Assembly (NCBI GenBank): GCA_003864495.1
Contig: ML133426.1
Location: 1-64,000, forward strand
Direction: 5' to 3'
Length of the DNA: 64,000 nucleotides
DNA from: Nemopilema nomurai
Taxonomy: Eukaryota; Cnidaria; Scyphozoa; Rhizostomeae; Rhizostomatidae
The translations under genes were made by a program, and so were the position numbers. The notes below the pieces were generated by a model. The model searched no databases, was not told the DNA's origin, and worked only from the letters and a program-made list of their open reading frames with translations. Of the stretch, positions 12,101 to 25,000 are shown piece after piece (within the stretch, counting starts at the first letter, position 1; each line of letters starts with the position of its first letter).

Positions 12101-14553
12101 CAACTAATAGGAAAGCATTGGGGAGAAGATCAGAAAAGAATGCCTCTATGCACATGTAGATGATGGTGTTTGTGCAGAAGGTGAATGACATTTTATGAGA
12201 TAGTAGCTGCAATGGCAAGTTGTGACAAGCGAATGCAAACGTTTACAAAAATAATAAGTTTGTAGCTTACTTCCTCGCATAGATTCCGAGTCCTAAATTG
12301 TCATTGATGCCTTTTCTCAGTACAACTTGAAACTCCTTTTCCGGGTCTAGGAATAAAACTTGAAAGAGTAAAAAAAAGAGACAATAAAATTATTAAGGTA
12401 GATGAAAGCCTATCATAGCCTTGGAAGGAATCATTTCTTGATTTTATTGTAAAACTGTGACAAAAGAACTGGCTTGGATGAATTAACCTCCGTGGTTTTT
12501 CATCAATGATAGACCGTTTGGTTCAATTTTCCTTGTGTAGAGAGTTGCTAAAAGGTTTATAAATCAATGCACTTTGCAATGCTAACTGTCTTTGCAATGC
12601 TAACTGTCTTTGCAATGCTAACTGTCTTTGCAATGCTGTCTTCAATTTAACTCACCGTGTAACGATGTGAAAAGCGTCTCGACATTCTCCCGATACACAC
12701 ACAGTCTGACAGGATTCTTGGCCATGCGCAGTAACTGGACAGCGTTGTCATGGCCTATACCTTGAAGGTTACTGTCATTCACCTAGATTGAAAGAAGCGC
12801 GATTTGCTATAGATTCCCCTGAAACACAAAGGGCTTATTTGCAATTACCGAGTTTACTTGAAACAGTTTGAAAGGAGTCAATAACGTAGAGGTCTCTTAA
12901 ACACTAAGACCTTCCAATGAGCGCAATTCATTTTTATATTCACCAATATTCAATATTCATCGGTTTAACTCTATAAAGGTATTTTAGGCTCCTCTATGTG
13001 AAGGATGAAATTTCTGCACTTTACTGAGCAGAAATCCAAACTAGACTTGTCAAAAAGCGACCTCCAAAGCAACGTGAACATCCTTTTAACGTTTGATCAT
13101 AGCTGACAGATTATAACTAATAGACTGATCATGTTATTAGAGCACTAACAGCAATGCAAGTCTCGTTTCGATTGTCCTGATAATCTCAGATCGAGTTCAA
13201 AAAAATGTCTAAACAGTTGATAGAGGTCGACTCCGTCACATTCATCGGGGGTCAGAATAATCTGCTCCTCGTAGTTTAAAAAAAATACTTGAAAGTGCTT
13301 GATATTTAATATGCCTTCTAGAATATATATTTATCAGCACCTGTCCGTTGAATTTATATCGAAATATCAGCTTAGTTCAAAGTACTTCGAATCAGTTAAT
13401 ACGGTGATGTAGCATTTTAGTGCAAATAGAAGTTATGTGCCGTTTGCTGCCATACCAAGAGCTCACTATTAACATTATACAAACATTATAGACATTATAT
13501 ATAAACATTATAGTAAAAGCATTATATATCTTTTACTTCCCAACTTACCGACAGAATTTCGTCTCCACAACGCAGTCGTCCGTCCTTCCCTGCTGCCCCA
13601 ACCGGACTAATGCCCGAAATAAATATCCCATCCTAAAATGAACAAAGTTGCAAAAATAATCACAAGAAGATTTATAAGAAAAATTAAATCGACTAGGACG
13701 TCTAGAAAAGTTGTATGGCCTAACCCTTTTCTAACGAACTTTTGATAAATGATGCCCATTCTCTGATTAGAAATCGCGACTTTTAGAGATGCCTGCTCCA
13801 CTATTTATTTACCTCGTTGAATACCGGCGTAAAGTTTGGTCAATATTGCTCAAGTATATGTTTAGGCGTCAACTTTTCAATATCATTGGATATCCATGAG
13901 TAGATAAGGGTTTCTAGTGCTGTAACAACTATAGAAAAAAGGGAGAGATTTGGCATTCTGGCTTATTTTGTCAAAAGGTTAGATTGTCGAAAAGAAAGTG
14001 GAAGATCTTACAAAGTGCGTATCGCTGCCACCAACGATGCATATCCCAAGACCTGTCTTCTCTTTCTTCAAGGTGATCGCAGCTTCGACAAAGTCTTTTA
14101 TTTCAACTGAAAAAGTAAACGCGACTGACACGGTTTATGAATGAAAACTATATGTCATATATGAGCCATGTATAAGATGTATCTGAAGACTATAACACGT
14201 ACAAAAACCCGTGCCTCAACAACAACAACCCATGGGCCTACTTCACAACATTTATCTCTACTATTAGTCAAGGGCGCGTGCTTTGGAAACAGCCTGAGCA
14301 TGCAATAACAAAACAACCCTTCAAGCAGAGGAATACTGTCTCTAATTCTAAGGAACTTGTTCTCGCGACCATACCTTCTTCGACCTGGGCACTTGAGCCG
14401 ATTATTTGCTTGAAATAACCATCCGACTTCCGCTTTGGTTGAGCCACTTTGCAATTCTGCGAGGATGGCAAACTGTTTGTGCGATCCATGTATTCGATCG
14501 AAGATATTTCATGGATTATATAGCCCACAGTTCTTTTTTCTACACTAGGAATC
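9196..14553 (-). CDS. Two-PDZ scaffold protein, 3' part (11 exons seen, 436 aa)
   Basis: Exons in transcript order: 14553-14375, 14106-14012, 13632-13549, 12782-12656, 12358-12271, 11933-11903, 11438-11322, 10970-10850, 10323-10135, 9647-9471, 9299-9196. All eleven join in frame at GT-AG sites and end in TAA at 9196-9198. The first exon begins with one base completing a codon, so at least one more 5' exon exists that I could not find. PDZ1 has the carboxylate loop GLGICIVGG, then DGIFISGISPVGAA and GDEILSVN. PDZ2 has DNLGLGIYARK, GVFVTYI, GDRILQCNGKDMRS and ends at EVKLLMGR. A Ser/Arg/Lys-rich tail follows and ends in PHSMSYSCLNSWGTL. PDZ domains bind C-termini of membrane proteins, so a cortical or junctional scaffold is likely. 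The exact family is not recognised; MPDZ/INADL-like or PTPN13-like PDZ repeats are possible relatives. Confidence 0.8.
12573..12640. repeat. 18-bp tandem repeat beside a splice donor of the PDZ gene
   Basis: TTTGCAATGCTAACTGTC is repeated three times and followed by a shortened fourth copy. On the minus strand it begins about 15 nt inside the intron after the exon ending at 12656. Confidence 0.9.
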
Positions 14554-17500
14554 CTGGCAGCTTAAAATAATCTTGTCAGAAACCTAACAAAATCTGCCCT
14601 GCCGATATTTCACACACAGCCACATCGAAAATGACAAATGCAAGTTGCATTTGATGCTAACCAGAGATTAAAAATGACAAGGCTGAACTCTGCGTATTTG
14701 CAGTCGTTTTGGTCTTACTCATCCTCAGAAGAAACTTCAGAAATACAACTACGGCAGCCTTTTCTTAAAGAGGTTGTTAAACAATGCAGTTTTTGATTCA
14801 TATGAATTTGACGGTGCAATTCAATACAAGATTTAACATACGGTACAAAAATTTAAATAGGCATAAAATGCTTCAACATTTTTAAGGATTTTTATCCTAT
14901 AACTGGAGGCAACATCTGTTCACAATTGGATGGGTCCATTATCTCTGCTATTATTATCTTTAATTGTTTCTATGCACTTCTTAACATCTCTTGTTTATCC
15001 TACAGGAACGCAAATGTGAGAAATAAGTGTACGAAAACTTTTATTTCGGCTAGTGTTCAGAGCTCAGCCCCTTCAAAAGTCTTTTGAAAAATGTGTGCTA
15101 CAGCAAAGTTGTTGGATTGGGTAGCTTCGAGGATTTTACCAAACTTCGACTACTAAGATAGTCTTCTGCTAATTTTCAGGATGACTATGCCATCTGATCA
15201 TTTCAATAACAAAGCATAATCAATCCTGCATTCAGAAATTACCCTCTCCTTTCTCTGGCTTTCAGATACACTTCCAATTAACTTTTTCTCATAGTCTAGG
15301 GATCAACATAGATCCACATCACTTCACTTTTACAATCTTGAACTTCCATGCCTAATGGTAATTCAATTTGTGAGAACATTCGCAGCAACAATTTGGTAAG
15401 CTGCAGCAGCTACAAAATCGACTAATTCTTCTTGAAAATGCATGAAACAGTGAAAAATCCATTATTCTTCTTAAAAAACAGTTCTCGAGCCAATTGGAAA
15501 AAATTGGGGAGGCAAAAGACTATGCGCCAAATGTAAAAAATGGATCCACTGAAAAGTGCTTTTGTTTGTCGCTTTGCATTTTAAATCAAAGGGTGAGATT
15601 CCCAAAGCTCTCTCATGTCCCTAAATAGGCTTGCCCTTATTGTTTCAGATTGACATGAAAGATAATATGATTACCTGGCTTATTTCTCCGTTTATTACTG
15701 TTTAGGAATTGCTACAAGTCTGAGATCGTTGGAAAACTCTTTGTCACCTTGAATCAGTTTTGCTGCTTACAAGTCAAGAATCACTTCGATTTGAATCAAA
15801 TATCAGTTAAAAGACTCAACCTTTCCAAATTGGAATGCATGCGGTTTGTAGCCGAAACTTTCTCTTTCTCGAAGAAGTAACAAATTTTATGGCGTTGCTT
15901 TGCAGGGGCCTTGCGGAGAAACTTCGTAGTTAATAGTTCCCCAAAACAAAGACCAATTGGGATTGAATGCAAGCTGTGTTTTCTCGGTGAATTCCCTGGG
16001 CTGCTGGCCTCACAAAAATACAACATGGAAAGCGTCATCAACTTCATTCATTCGTGTTTGGCCTATATGCTAATAAAACAATGAGAGTAAATATCCTTGG
16101 ATGGCCGCACGCCTCAAAGGAATTCTCCCCCTAACACATAAATAATAAAATTTCCAGATTATTTGGTTGTTACTTTCTCAAACCCATAGCCACTTTCAAG
16201 ATATTTCAAGTTTATAATGTTTCAACTAAACGATTTGCCCTCTTCGATTTAAACGAAAATGCACCAAGCATTACCAGCTTCCTACAAACAGATTACTTGG
16301 TACTTCCGCGTGTGGTGAGACAAGAAAATTAGCTTTTAATCGCTGTTTATTGTATTTGAAAAAGGCTTCGTCCGCCTTCCCAAGGCCAAAAGGTGTTGGT
16401 AACATTGCCTGTTTCCAGACAAAGTAAATGGAGACACATTAACATTTGCCTGAGATCTCTCCCTGCATATGAATATACCTAACGGTATTGGCCTAGTTCT
16501 TCGAGAATACGCCGACAGAAACAGATGCTGTTTACAAACATACCGGTTCGATCATAAGTCGTATCTCGTTTGTTTCTCTCCTTTGTTTGCTTGACGTCTG
16601 GTTTAAATGTGCTGAAATCTGGATACGACTTCATCATGTCCACGGAAATCTGTTTGCAATATCTCTGTCACACTGCCTTCCCTTGGCAATCGTTTGTTAT
16701 TTTGCAGAGGCTTCAAAACTCAGTCTTTTGTGTCCCTGTGGAGAGTGCGACGATTTCAGCACCAATTCGGAAGTAGATATTTAGAGCGGAGGTTATGTAA
16801 ACAGAAAGACACTGAAATTCAAGTTTCTCTGTTGACAATTGAAATGTGCTTTGCTGAAGCATTTAAAACGCGATGGCGATGTCAATATCCTTATTTAAAG
16901 TGTGTTTCTAGTACAAGCAGTCAAATGGAGTTTAAAAGTAATGGAAAGGCAGCCAGCCTTCAACCACCCCAGGCCTAGAAACTTCCCACAACCCGAGGGT
17001 TAAGAATTGGCATCCAAGAAGGGTAGACCCAGATACCACATCAGGAACCTTTCTCTATAGTTGCACCTTGAGAACGTCTTCGCAGCTTCCCATGGAGCTA
17101 AGTAGTACGGAAGCCAGAAAATGACAGATTCTAAAATACCGCTTCGATCAAGTATTTCTATAGACGCTTACATGGCCTCAGCCGAGAACTCAAAGAAGAG
17201 AATAATAACACCTTGCAAAAACTTTGAAAAAGGACAATTTGCAAAAGTTGGGGGACCATGTCCCTCAGCCCCCTTCGTCGGTGTCCCTAGCTTAAGCTGT
17301 TCTCCAAAAACGGCCTTTCTCCTGCTGCTGTATTCTCAGGTTATAAAATGGCTAAGATTTGCGATCACCTGCTATTGAATGTCAGTATACTGCAATCTTC
17401 TTGATAATTTTTTATTTCAGCGATGCATTTTTTAATGTAAGGAAATTGTGTAGATGCTCAAACGGCTATTTGACATAAAGACAAAATGTGACAAGAAATA

Positions 17501-19006
17501 GTTTTTCGTAAATACAATGGCGGCCTATCTTCGAAACATGTTCGTTTTGGGCAAACACAATTATATGCCCTTCCTTTCCTATGATAAAAACACAGACTTT
17601 TGCTAGTTTTTCAAGAACGGGTACTTTAATAAATTAGAAACTTTTATTCAGATTGTCTGTCTCAAATTTTCCACATAATTTTAGGCTGGAATTTTCAATC
17701 TACTTCAACTATTTTAATCTGGAGTCCAAACAAGCAAAAATGCACTCAATCATTGCAAGGATCTTTGAGGATGGGAGCCACATACAGAAACAAACAAAAA
17801 CTATCGCTAACAGTATTTCAGCTTCAGGCCGTTCTCAGTTAATTTCTTTCGATTTCACATTTACTTAAATCAATCTCAAAGGCAAACGAGAAAAACTAAT
17901 TTTTCAGGATGACTGGTATGCACTTCAAAGCTGACCAAAGAACACTACAGATAGTTTCCCAATCAGGCTCATAGATAGATTAAATGACGAGCTAGCCACC
18001 TTTTGTTCATGTGGTACACTGAAAATCCTAATTTCCGAATATTAGGCCGAATTCCAAACATTATAGCACTAGCAGAAATAAACATAGGTTTCGTCCTTCT
18101 CCCTGTAATTTCAATCGATAAGAACACCTTGTTCCTTGAAAACATAATTGAGAACGTAATTGGAGCATTATTTATTGAAATTTCATGCACTCGGGCCCAA
18201 AAAATTGCGCTTTGATATGAATAGTTGCGAAAGAAAATAATTCGCCCAACCAACCTCGTTAATTATTGACTTCATTGTCATCTAGCCGAAATTACTTCTG
18301 CTTCCCTTATGCACACCCTCCCCCTCCCATTCTAAGCCAGGAACATGCCATTTCCCCTCATGCTAGAACCCAAAAATGTCTTTATTGCAATGAAAAAATC
18401 TAAAAAAGGCAGCTGAACCTTAGCTATTGTAGTAAAACGCCCTAAGTTTGTCTCTTTTACAACAAGGTCAGAGAATCAAGCCTGAGGTTGTTGGGGTTGT
18501 CTCAAAGCAGACACAACGCTTTGGGCTATAATAATGAATAAAACAAAAGCATCGAAGAATCCTTAGCCATCAAAACAAATCTAACATCGTAATAACAAAT
18601 TGTTCAATATGAACCATACCAATTGCATAGAAAAATCTATTCTTTATTAAAAAGCTACTAAAAATTTCAAGCCATTGCATAATCTGGCTTAACAGAGATT
18701 CTTCGAACTTTAAAAACAAATCTTTGAATTACAAATATATCCTTAAAAATTCGCAAGGAAACATTACCTTAAAGCAATGGAAATTTAAACTTCAATTTTT
18801 TATCCTCGACATTAATTTGCCATTGGTTCTTTGAAATTACTCTTAGGCAAATGTCGTTATGATATACTGCTTCTGAAACCATCTTTCACTTCAGATACAA
18901 GACACCTAAATAAACAATTTGAACATCAGCCTAAACGAAAAGTTCTGAAACGCAGCAAAAAGCAAATGACAAAATACTCTTTTCTAGGAAACAAAACTTT
19001 CGAATG
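14554..19006. other. Intergenic / 5' intron of the PDZ gene
   Basis: The missing 5' exon(s) of the PDZ gene should lie here or farther right on the minus strand, and the GALNT 3' untranslated region should occupy the right end. I found no exon with matching phase. Open frames at 15796-16047 (-) and 16570-17378 (+) lack domains and splice-consistent partners. Confidence 0.5.
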
Positions 19007-22000
19007 TCACCCTGGTAGGAAGTATGTGCTAAAGCGCCACATTTGGACTCGAAAATGTTCTTGGCAAACCATTAGCACGACCCCTTCGGTGTTTGCTTTC
19101 ACTTTTGTGGCTGTCATGCACAGCCCCGATTGGTAGTGTCTTATGCGATCGCGAATCATAGTCTCCCAACGCTGAAAGAAATGATGAATAGAACTCATGT
19201 TGGAAGATGCTAGAAATTGCTATGGAGGTGCCTAATCTATTTCCTATTTATATCTATATTTATATTTATAACTTTTGGATGTTAATCACTTTCAAGATCA
19301 AAAGTTAGGTTCTAGGTCCCGACAACATGTTGTCCCTTTTGGTGAAATGGGTGACATTGACACTAGAAACAATTTATCTAGTATCACCAATTAAAAAATT
19401 ATGTTTGTTACTTAATTATATGTTCATTTCATTTTGTAAACCGTCAGCCCATCAGTACATAAATAGTGCTGAAATCTCGTTATTAATCTAGCAAACTCAA
19501 AGTTAGGTGACAAGGCGAAATGGTGTACGTTAAAGTATACATGTTAGTTAACAGTGTATTTTAAGAAAAGTTTTTGGAAATGTTATGTTAAGGCATAACA
19601 TTGGTTGATCGAATCAGGATGATAAATAGTGGCCTTTCAGATAGATGATAGATGAGTAGATAAGTAGAAAATATAGATGTTAATACAAGAAGCATTGTAT
19701 TAGACAACAAATTGATTGAGGCATACCTGAGATGAATCATTGACATTGCATTTGACAAGAATGACAGATCGATCATCCGATCCTGTTGAGAGGCACAGAC
19801 CAATACTCGACTTGATTTGACCATTTCTTTTCATTGTCCACTCCTTAATTGTATCAAAAATAATGCTTGTAAAATGAAATATAAATTCTGCATTTTTAAT
19901 ACTTAAAATCCACCGGTAATAGCGTACCATCAAGACAGAACAAGGAATTCTGAGAAGGATAGATATTGTTAAAAAATGTGTTCCTTTACAAGTGTGATCT
20001 GAGATAAGTGAGACTCTATGAAACTTCAAATAATTTAATATGCTCTTCTCTTTAGCGTGCAGTAATTTCAAAATAAAACAATAGAACAATTTGACATTCT
20101 AAACCAGTAAAAAGAGAGATTTTAGCCCACCTGATCTCCTCTTCTGGAATGGCACGTGAGTAAGAATGGTCCTCCCAGATTGACATCAGGCCTACCAATG
20201 GTGCCAAGACAGTGGGTCGACGTCAGCCTGCGAATTTCCCCGTAAGCGACATCGTCAGGGTCAGGAATTCTGCAAAAGAAAACAAGATAACGTGCAAAAC
20301 CTTTACAGGGCGACCAGTAGCAAAAATTAAGACCTGTGACAAAGTCATGAGGAGAATCGCAAAAGATACTTTCTATCTGGTATCACGATCCTGTTCTACT
20401 TCTCTTTCCTACCATTTAAAAAAGATCAACGTCTAATGGAAAGTGCCATTGCAATTTTACCCGTAAATGGCTGCCAATTAAGAATGCTACTGCGCGGGCG
20501 CATTACGTCATAGATCTAGAGTAGAATGATAATGACGCGCTCTGTAAAGCTGAGTTTTTTTAAAAGTAGGATTACCTCAGCTCTGGATACACGTTTTCCA
20601 AGTACCATTTGAAATTTTTGCACTTTAGATCTCTGCGTAATGCTCTTCTATCTTCCACGCTAGAGTTCGGAAATAGCAGTTATGTCTAGCCAATTAAAAC
20701 ACTTCTACGCAACGACGAACTACGGTAAGAAGTATGACAAACAAGACAACGGATGCATTAAAGAAACAGTCGTATTTGCCTCTGATGTGAGAATGCTTAA
20801 TCGAATTGCAAATTGAGATGCACTTAAGAATTATGCTACGATAACTGAATTAAAGGGCAAAACGCATTTGATTGATAACACAAGCGAACGCAAGTGTGAG
20901 ATGTGAGATTCCAATTTCCTCTCCTTCCAAGTTTCCACTTGTGCGTAAAGTCACTTTTAGATTCGATTTATTACAAGCTTGCGTTCAAATGCACACTAGT
21001 ATGTGACGTCATTCTTGTCTTCAACCCAAGGCTCTTATCATTTCGAGGTTAATCTGCTTTACTCTTTCTGGAAAGTTTCATTGGCCTCGTAATTAGGGGG
21101 GGGGGGCAAGTAAAGCCCTGGCATCGTGCATTTAAGGGACATTTGGGGGCTAGTAACGTGCCGGTCTACTTGAGCGTTGGCCTTGAAACAATTCGAGCAG
21201 CGAAGGGCAAAAGCCGATGAACAAGGAAGTTGACAAGAGATTGTGACATGGAAAGCCTTGACTCACTTGCCGTACGGTCGGCCTCTCACCCCCGGCCTTG
21301 CTGCGTAGAAGTGTCTTTTATAGCTGTCCATCCACACCTCGGCTATTCTTCGTATGTTTCTGGGAGCGACGGACACACGTGGATAAAACAACAGTATCAG
21401 GGATGCCACTCTAACAACAGGCTTTATGATCATAGTGGTAAAATAACATACACTCAAGCAAAGCTTTCATACTAGCATAATTTGGAAACTAGGAGACACT
21501 GCACGTAAATCAGAGCTTATTAAAAAGGGACAAAAGGTCATATACCCATTAGTAGTTCAAAAGGGTTCAAGAGAAAATAGGACCAGTTTTCCTATTGATA
21601 ACTGGAATGTAATTACATCTCTTATCTCAATTTCAGCTAAATTTGCCCCTGTCGTTGGCTGATATATTTACCAGTTACATTGAGAAACACTAACCAAATG
21701 TTTTTGAACTATAGTCACCTTGCATATGTTATACTGTTCCCGTCTGGAAATGAATACGGATGATATGAACGAAACACATGTCCGACTCTAGAACACGGAA
21801 CGATTTCCAAGCTTCCATCACACATCCAAGATCGAAAAGATATTTCTAGAGAGCGAGAGAGAAAATTACAATTTACGTTGAATAATTATGTCAAGTATGC
21901 GTCTGGGTTTGACAAGCCTGCGATTGTTGTTTGAAAATCATAGAAAGATTTTTATTACTGCAATGGTTTTTCCGAAAGAATTACTCTCCAAACATGGCAA

Positions 22001-25000
22001 TTACCTGGCAAAATACAGTAAATGGGCTTTAACTTTGGTTACTAATCCCAGGATACAACTTTTTTGCTGAATCAACACTATCTGGCATTGGGCTGCTGGA
22101 ATGCATCCAAAAGTACAGTTTTTTACCCACTCCAACTTAATTGATTTGATTTTCAAAAGCACACCAATGTTTTTTCGTGTGCTTTGCGTACTAGCTGAAT
22201 GACTGTCGACTGTTTCACTGGCAATTACGAAAGTCAATGAAACAAGGGGATCGAACCTCTTTCTAAACACACCGCTCAAGAAGTTTATTTCCTATTTTGG
22301 CAGCGTTAAAGATTGGTGCATTGTGTGAAAGGAAAGCGATCCAAAGAATGGCAATCCCCTTAGGCTATTGGCCAACTAAATTACTCTCGGAGCTCGTGCT
22401 AACAAGGAACAAAGGACAAAGCATTTGGAACGATATATCAGACAGCTAGTTAAAAGTCTTTATACACATGAAGGTTAATGGATGAATTTCCAAGCAAACG
22501 CCTGATTACAAAGTCATTAGGTCAACTCTAATAAAATGTTGTACATCCTGCGCCAAAATATGAGCACAAAAGTATGTTTACAAACTGAGCACAGGTCCCA
22601 TGAAAAAAGAACGAGATAAATCCATTAAAAGCATTAACTCCATTTTCTGAGATTGAAACTAATCTACTGTCCTGGAAAGTACAAAAACAGGAAGACTTTA
22701 TTTCAAAATGGCAGATAGCAGATCCTTTAAAAATGTTCTTGCTTACCAAAATTTTCACCACCCCATATGTCCATTTTCGTATCATACTTGCCAATTTTCT
22801 CAAACCAAGATTTTTGAATGACAAAAAGTCCTCCAGCTATCACTGGTGTTCTAAAACGATAAACGCAAACAATCCCATTCAAGTATGCGATTACAGCTCC
22901 TTAGATCTCAAAGATAGGCGCGATTATTCCCTAATCACGAAGCAACAATTGAGCTCTGTTCAACAAATGTCCTTCACCTTACTATAAGCTTGAAAGTCCA
23001 TAACAACAAAACTTTTATTGCTCCATAAATCTTACGCGCTGTGACCCAAACCTTTACGAAAATAAGAATAGGCCTTAACAAGATAACTTTTTGCGAAACG
23101 CTCACTTTATTGGAAGAGTGGGAGCTTTTTCATGCTGACGCTGTTCTTTCAGTGACATTAGATCCCATTTGAAATGCATGCTCCAGTCAAATCCTATAAA
23201 ATAACAGTCTCAAACACAGTAGGAATTGTCCCTATCAACAGCAATTGGCGAGTAGGAACTTTCGCATGAATCAACGAGTCTACAAAATTTGCTGGTTCAT
23301 AATCTTGTAAAGTAGTAGCATAACTGAGAAACTCTTAGATGTTAAAAATGCATTACTACAATTTCCAACTAAAAGACTTTCTATAAGAAGTTTTACTTAA
23401 CGTTTTTGAATTAAAGAAAGTGATCTAGTTGAAAGAGTGCACCACGTCGATATTGTAAGCCTAGTTCTCCTATGGGCGAAACCGTTTTATGCAGAATATT
23501 GTCGTATGGAGCTGAAAAACTTCTATCAATTATAAAATGCATATATGTTAAATTTTGTCATGTTAGTACTTGAAATTATCATGAAAGAGTATTTGCTTTT
23601 TACGATAAGCCTTTTTAAAGATATTAATAATGCGCGGACGTAAAGAATAAGTATAAGAGGTATTAAGATATTGATCAATATAATCAGTAGCAAATTGTCC
23701 AAAGCACATTGTTAGAGGAGATGTGCTAACTATTATGTTTCTAGGTAGCAAAAAAGATTATGAAGGCAAAGAAATTGCTTCTATAAAAATGAGCAAACCT
23801 CCTTTGATAGCTGAAAGTGCTTCTTTATAACTGAAATCGTCCATGCTTATTATGTCGATGACAGGACATACGATCAATTTGGGATCCTAGAAAGTTTACA
23901 AAAAAAGTTTTATACTTAAATGAATTATCATCGACATCAAGAAACAAATTGAATGCCTCTAGAAAAAAGTTCACGACTTGTTCAAAACAAATAATAATAG
24001 ATAGACGCAAGGTATGCAATCGTTGCTAAGAAGATACTATTTAAGAGTTTTGATCAAAACACGCCTTTGCCAATGACACTAGTAGCGTCTCTTTATCCTA
24101 AGTTATTTGTTTGCTTCAAATATGTGCTTGGGAAAATTCAAGAATTCTTCAATTAAGGATACATTGTTAACAACGCAAAGGTGAATTAATTGAGTTAATA
24201 CGTTGATAATCAACTCTCAAAGAAGAGAGAATGTACAGCAAAGCATATAATCAGGGATAAAGATTGATTTCAATTGGAAAAGTAAAAAAAATAGAAAATT
24301 CTTAATTTTATTGAAAATGTCAAGCCATAATGTTTATCAAATATTCTCAAATTGAATAATTAGAATTGACGTTCATTATTGAACCAAAATGAACAATAAT
24401 TAGAAACAATTAATATTATTAGGAGACTGAAAGTGGCAGGTTTATAGGTGTTTTGTTATAAAGCTAATAAGAGAAAAGGCAAGATAAGAATATGTGCTAT
24501 TTGTTAAGGCACTCTGCAAAATTTGAAGAGATTTTTGGTAAAATTAAGTTACCTCGACGATTCTCTCAAGGAGAGGCTCTATCCACCGTATGTTCACTTC
24601 GCAGTGGCTGTCCAGAAACACCAACACGGAGCTGGTGGAGGCATCGGCACCTCGTACGCGAGACCGAATTAGGCCTATTAAGAACAGCAGACGTTATTAG
24701 AATTGCAGAGCAGAAAAATTCAAACATGCGGGCATAGTAGCTGCTACCATCACGCTCCACTCATAACCAGAACGTGGAATCTCTTAACCATTACCTTTTC
24801 ATTATCGCAATAAACGCTATGTTAATGATAAGAGAGATTTTCGATACCACAGTAGTAATCACAATGGAGAAACAACAACAATAACCTTATCTTTGGTGTT
24901 TCAGCTTCCAAATTATGGCCTAGTTTTAGATAACAGCTTTAAGTATATTTCCGAGTAATTTACCTTCTCGCCTTACATTTCTAAGAAGTCGTACTTTAGG

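Noticed and set aside
15796..16047. 83-aa minus-strand frame starting with a signal-like stretch, considered as the missing 5' exon of the PDZ gene
   Set aside because: No donor in the phase needed to reach the exon at 14553, and no similarity to scaffold proteins.
22200..22265. GGTTCGATCCCC on the minus strand, resembling a tRNA B box
   Set aside because: No A box or foldable acceptor and anticodon arms upstream; only a tRNA-like fragment by chance or a SINE remnant.
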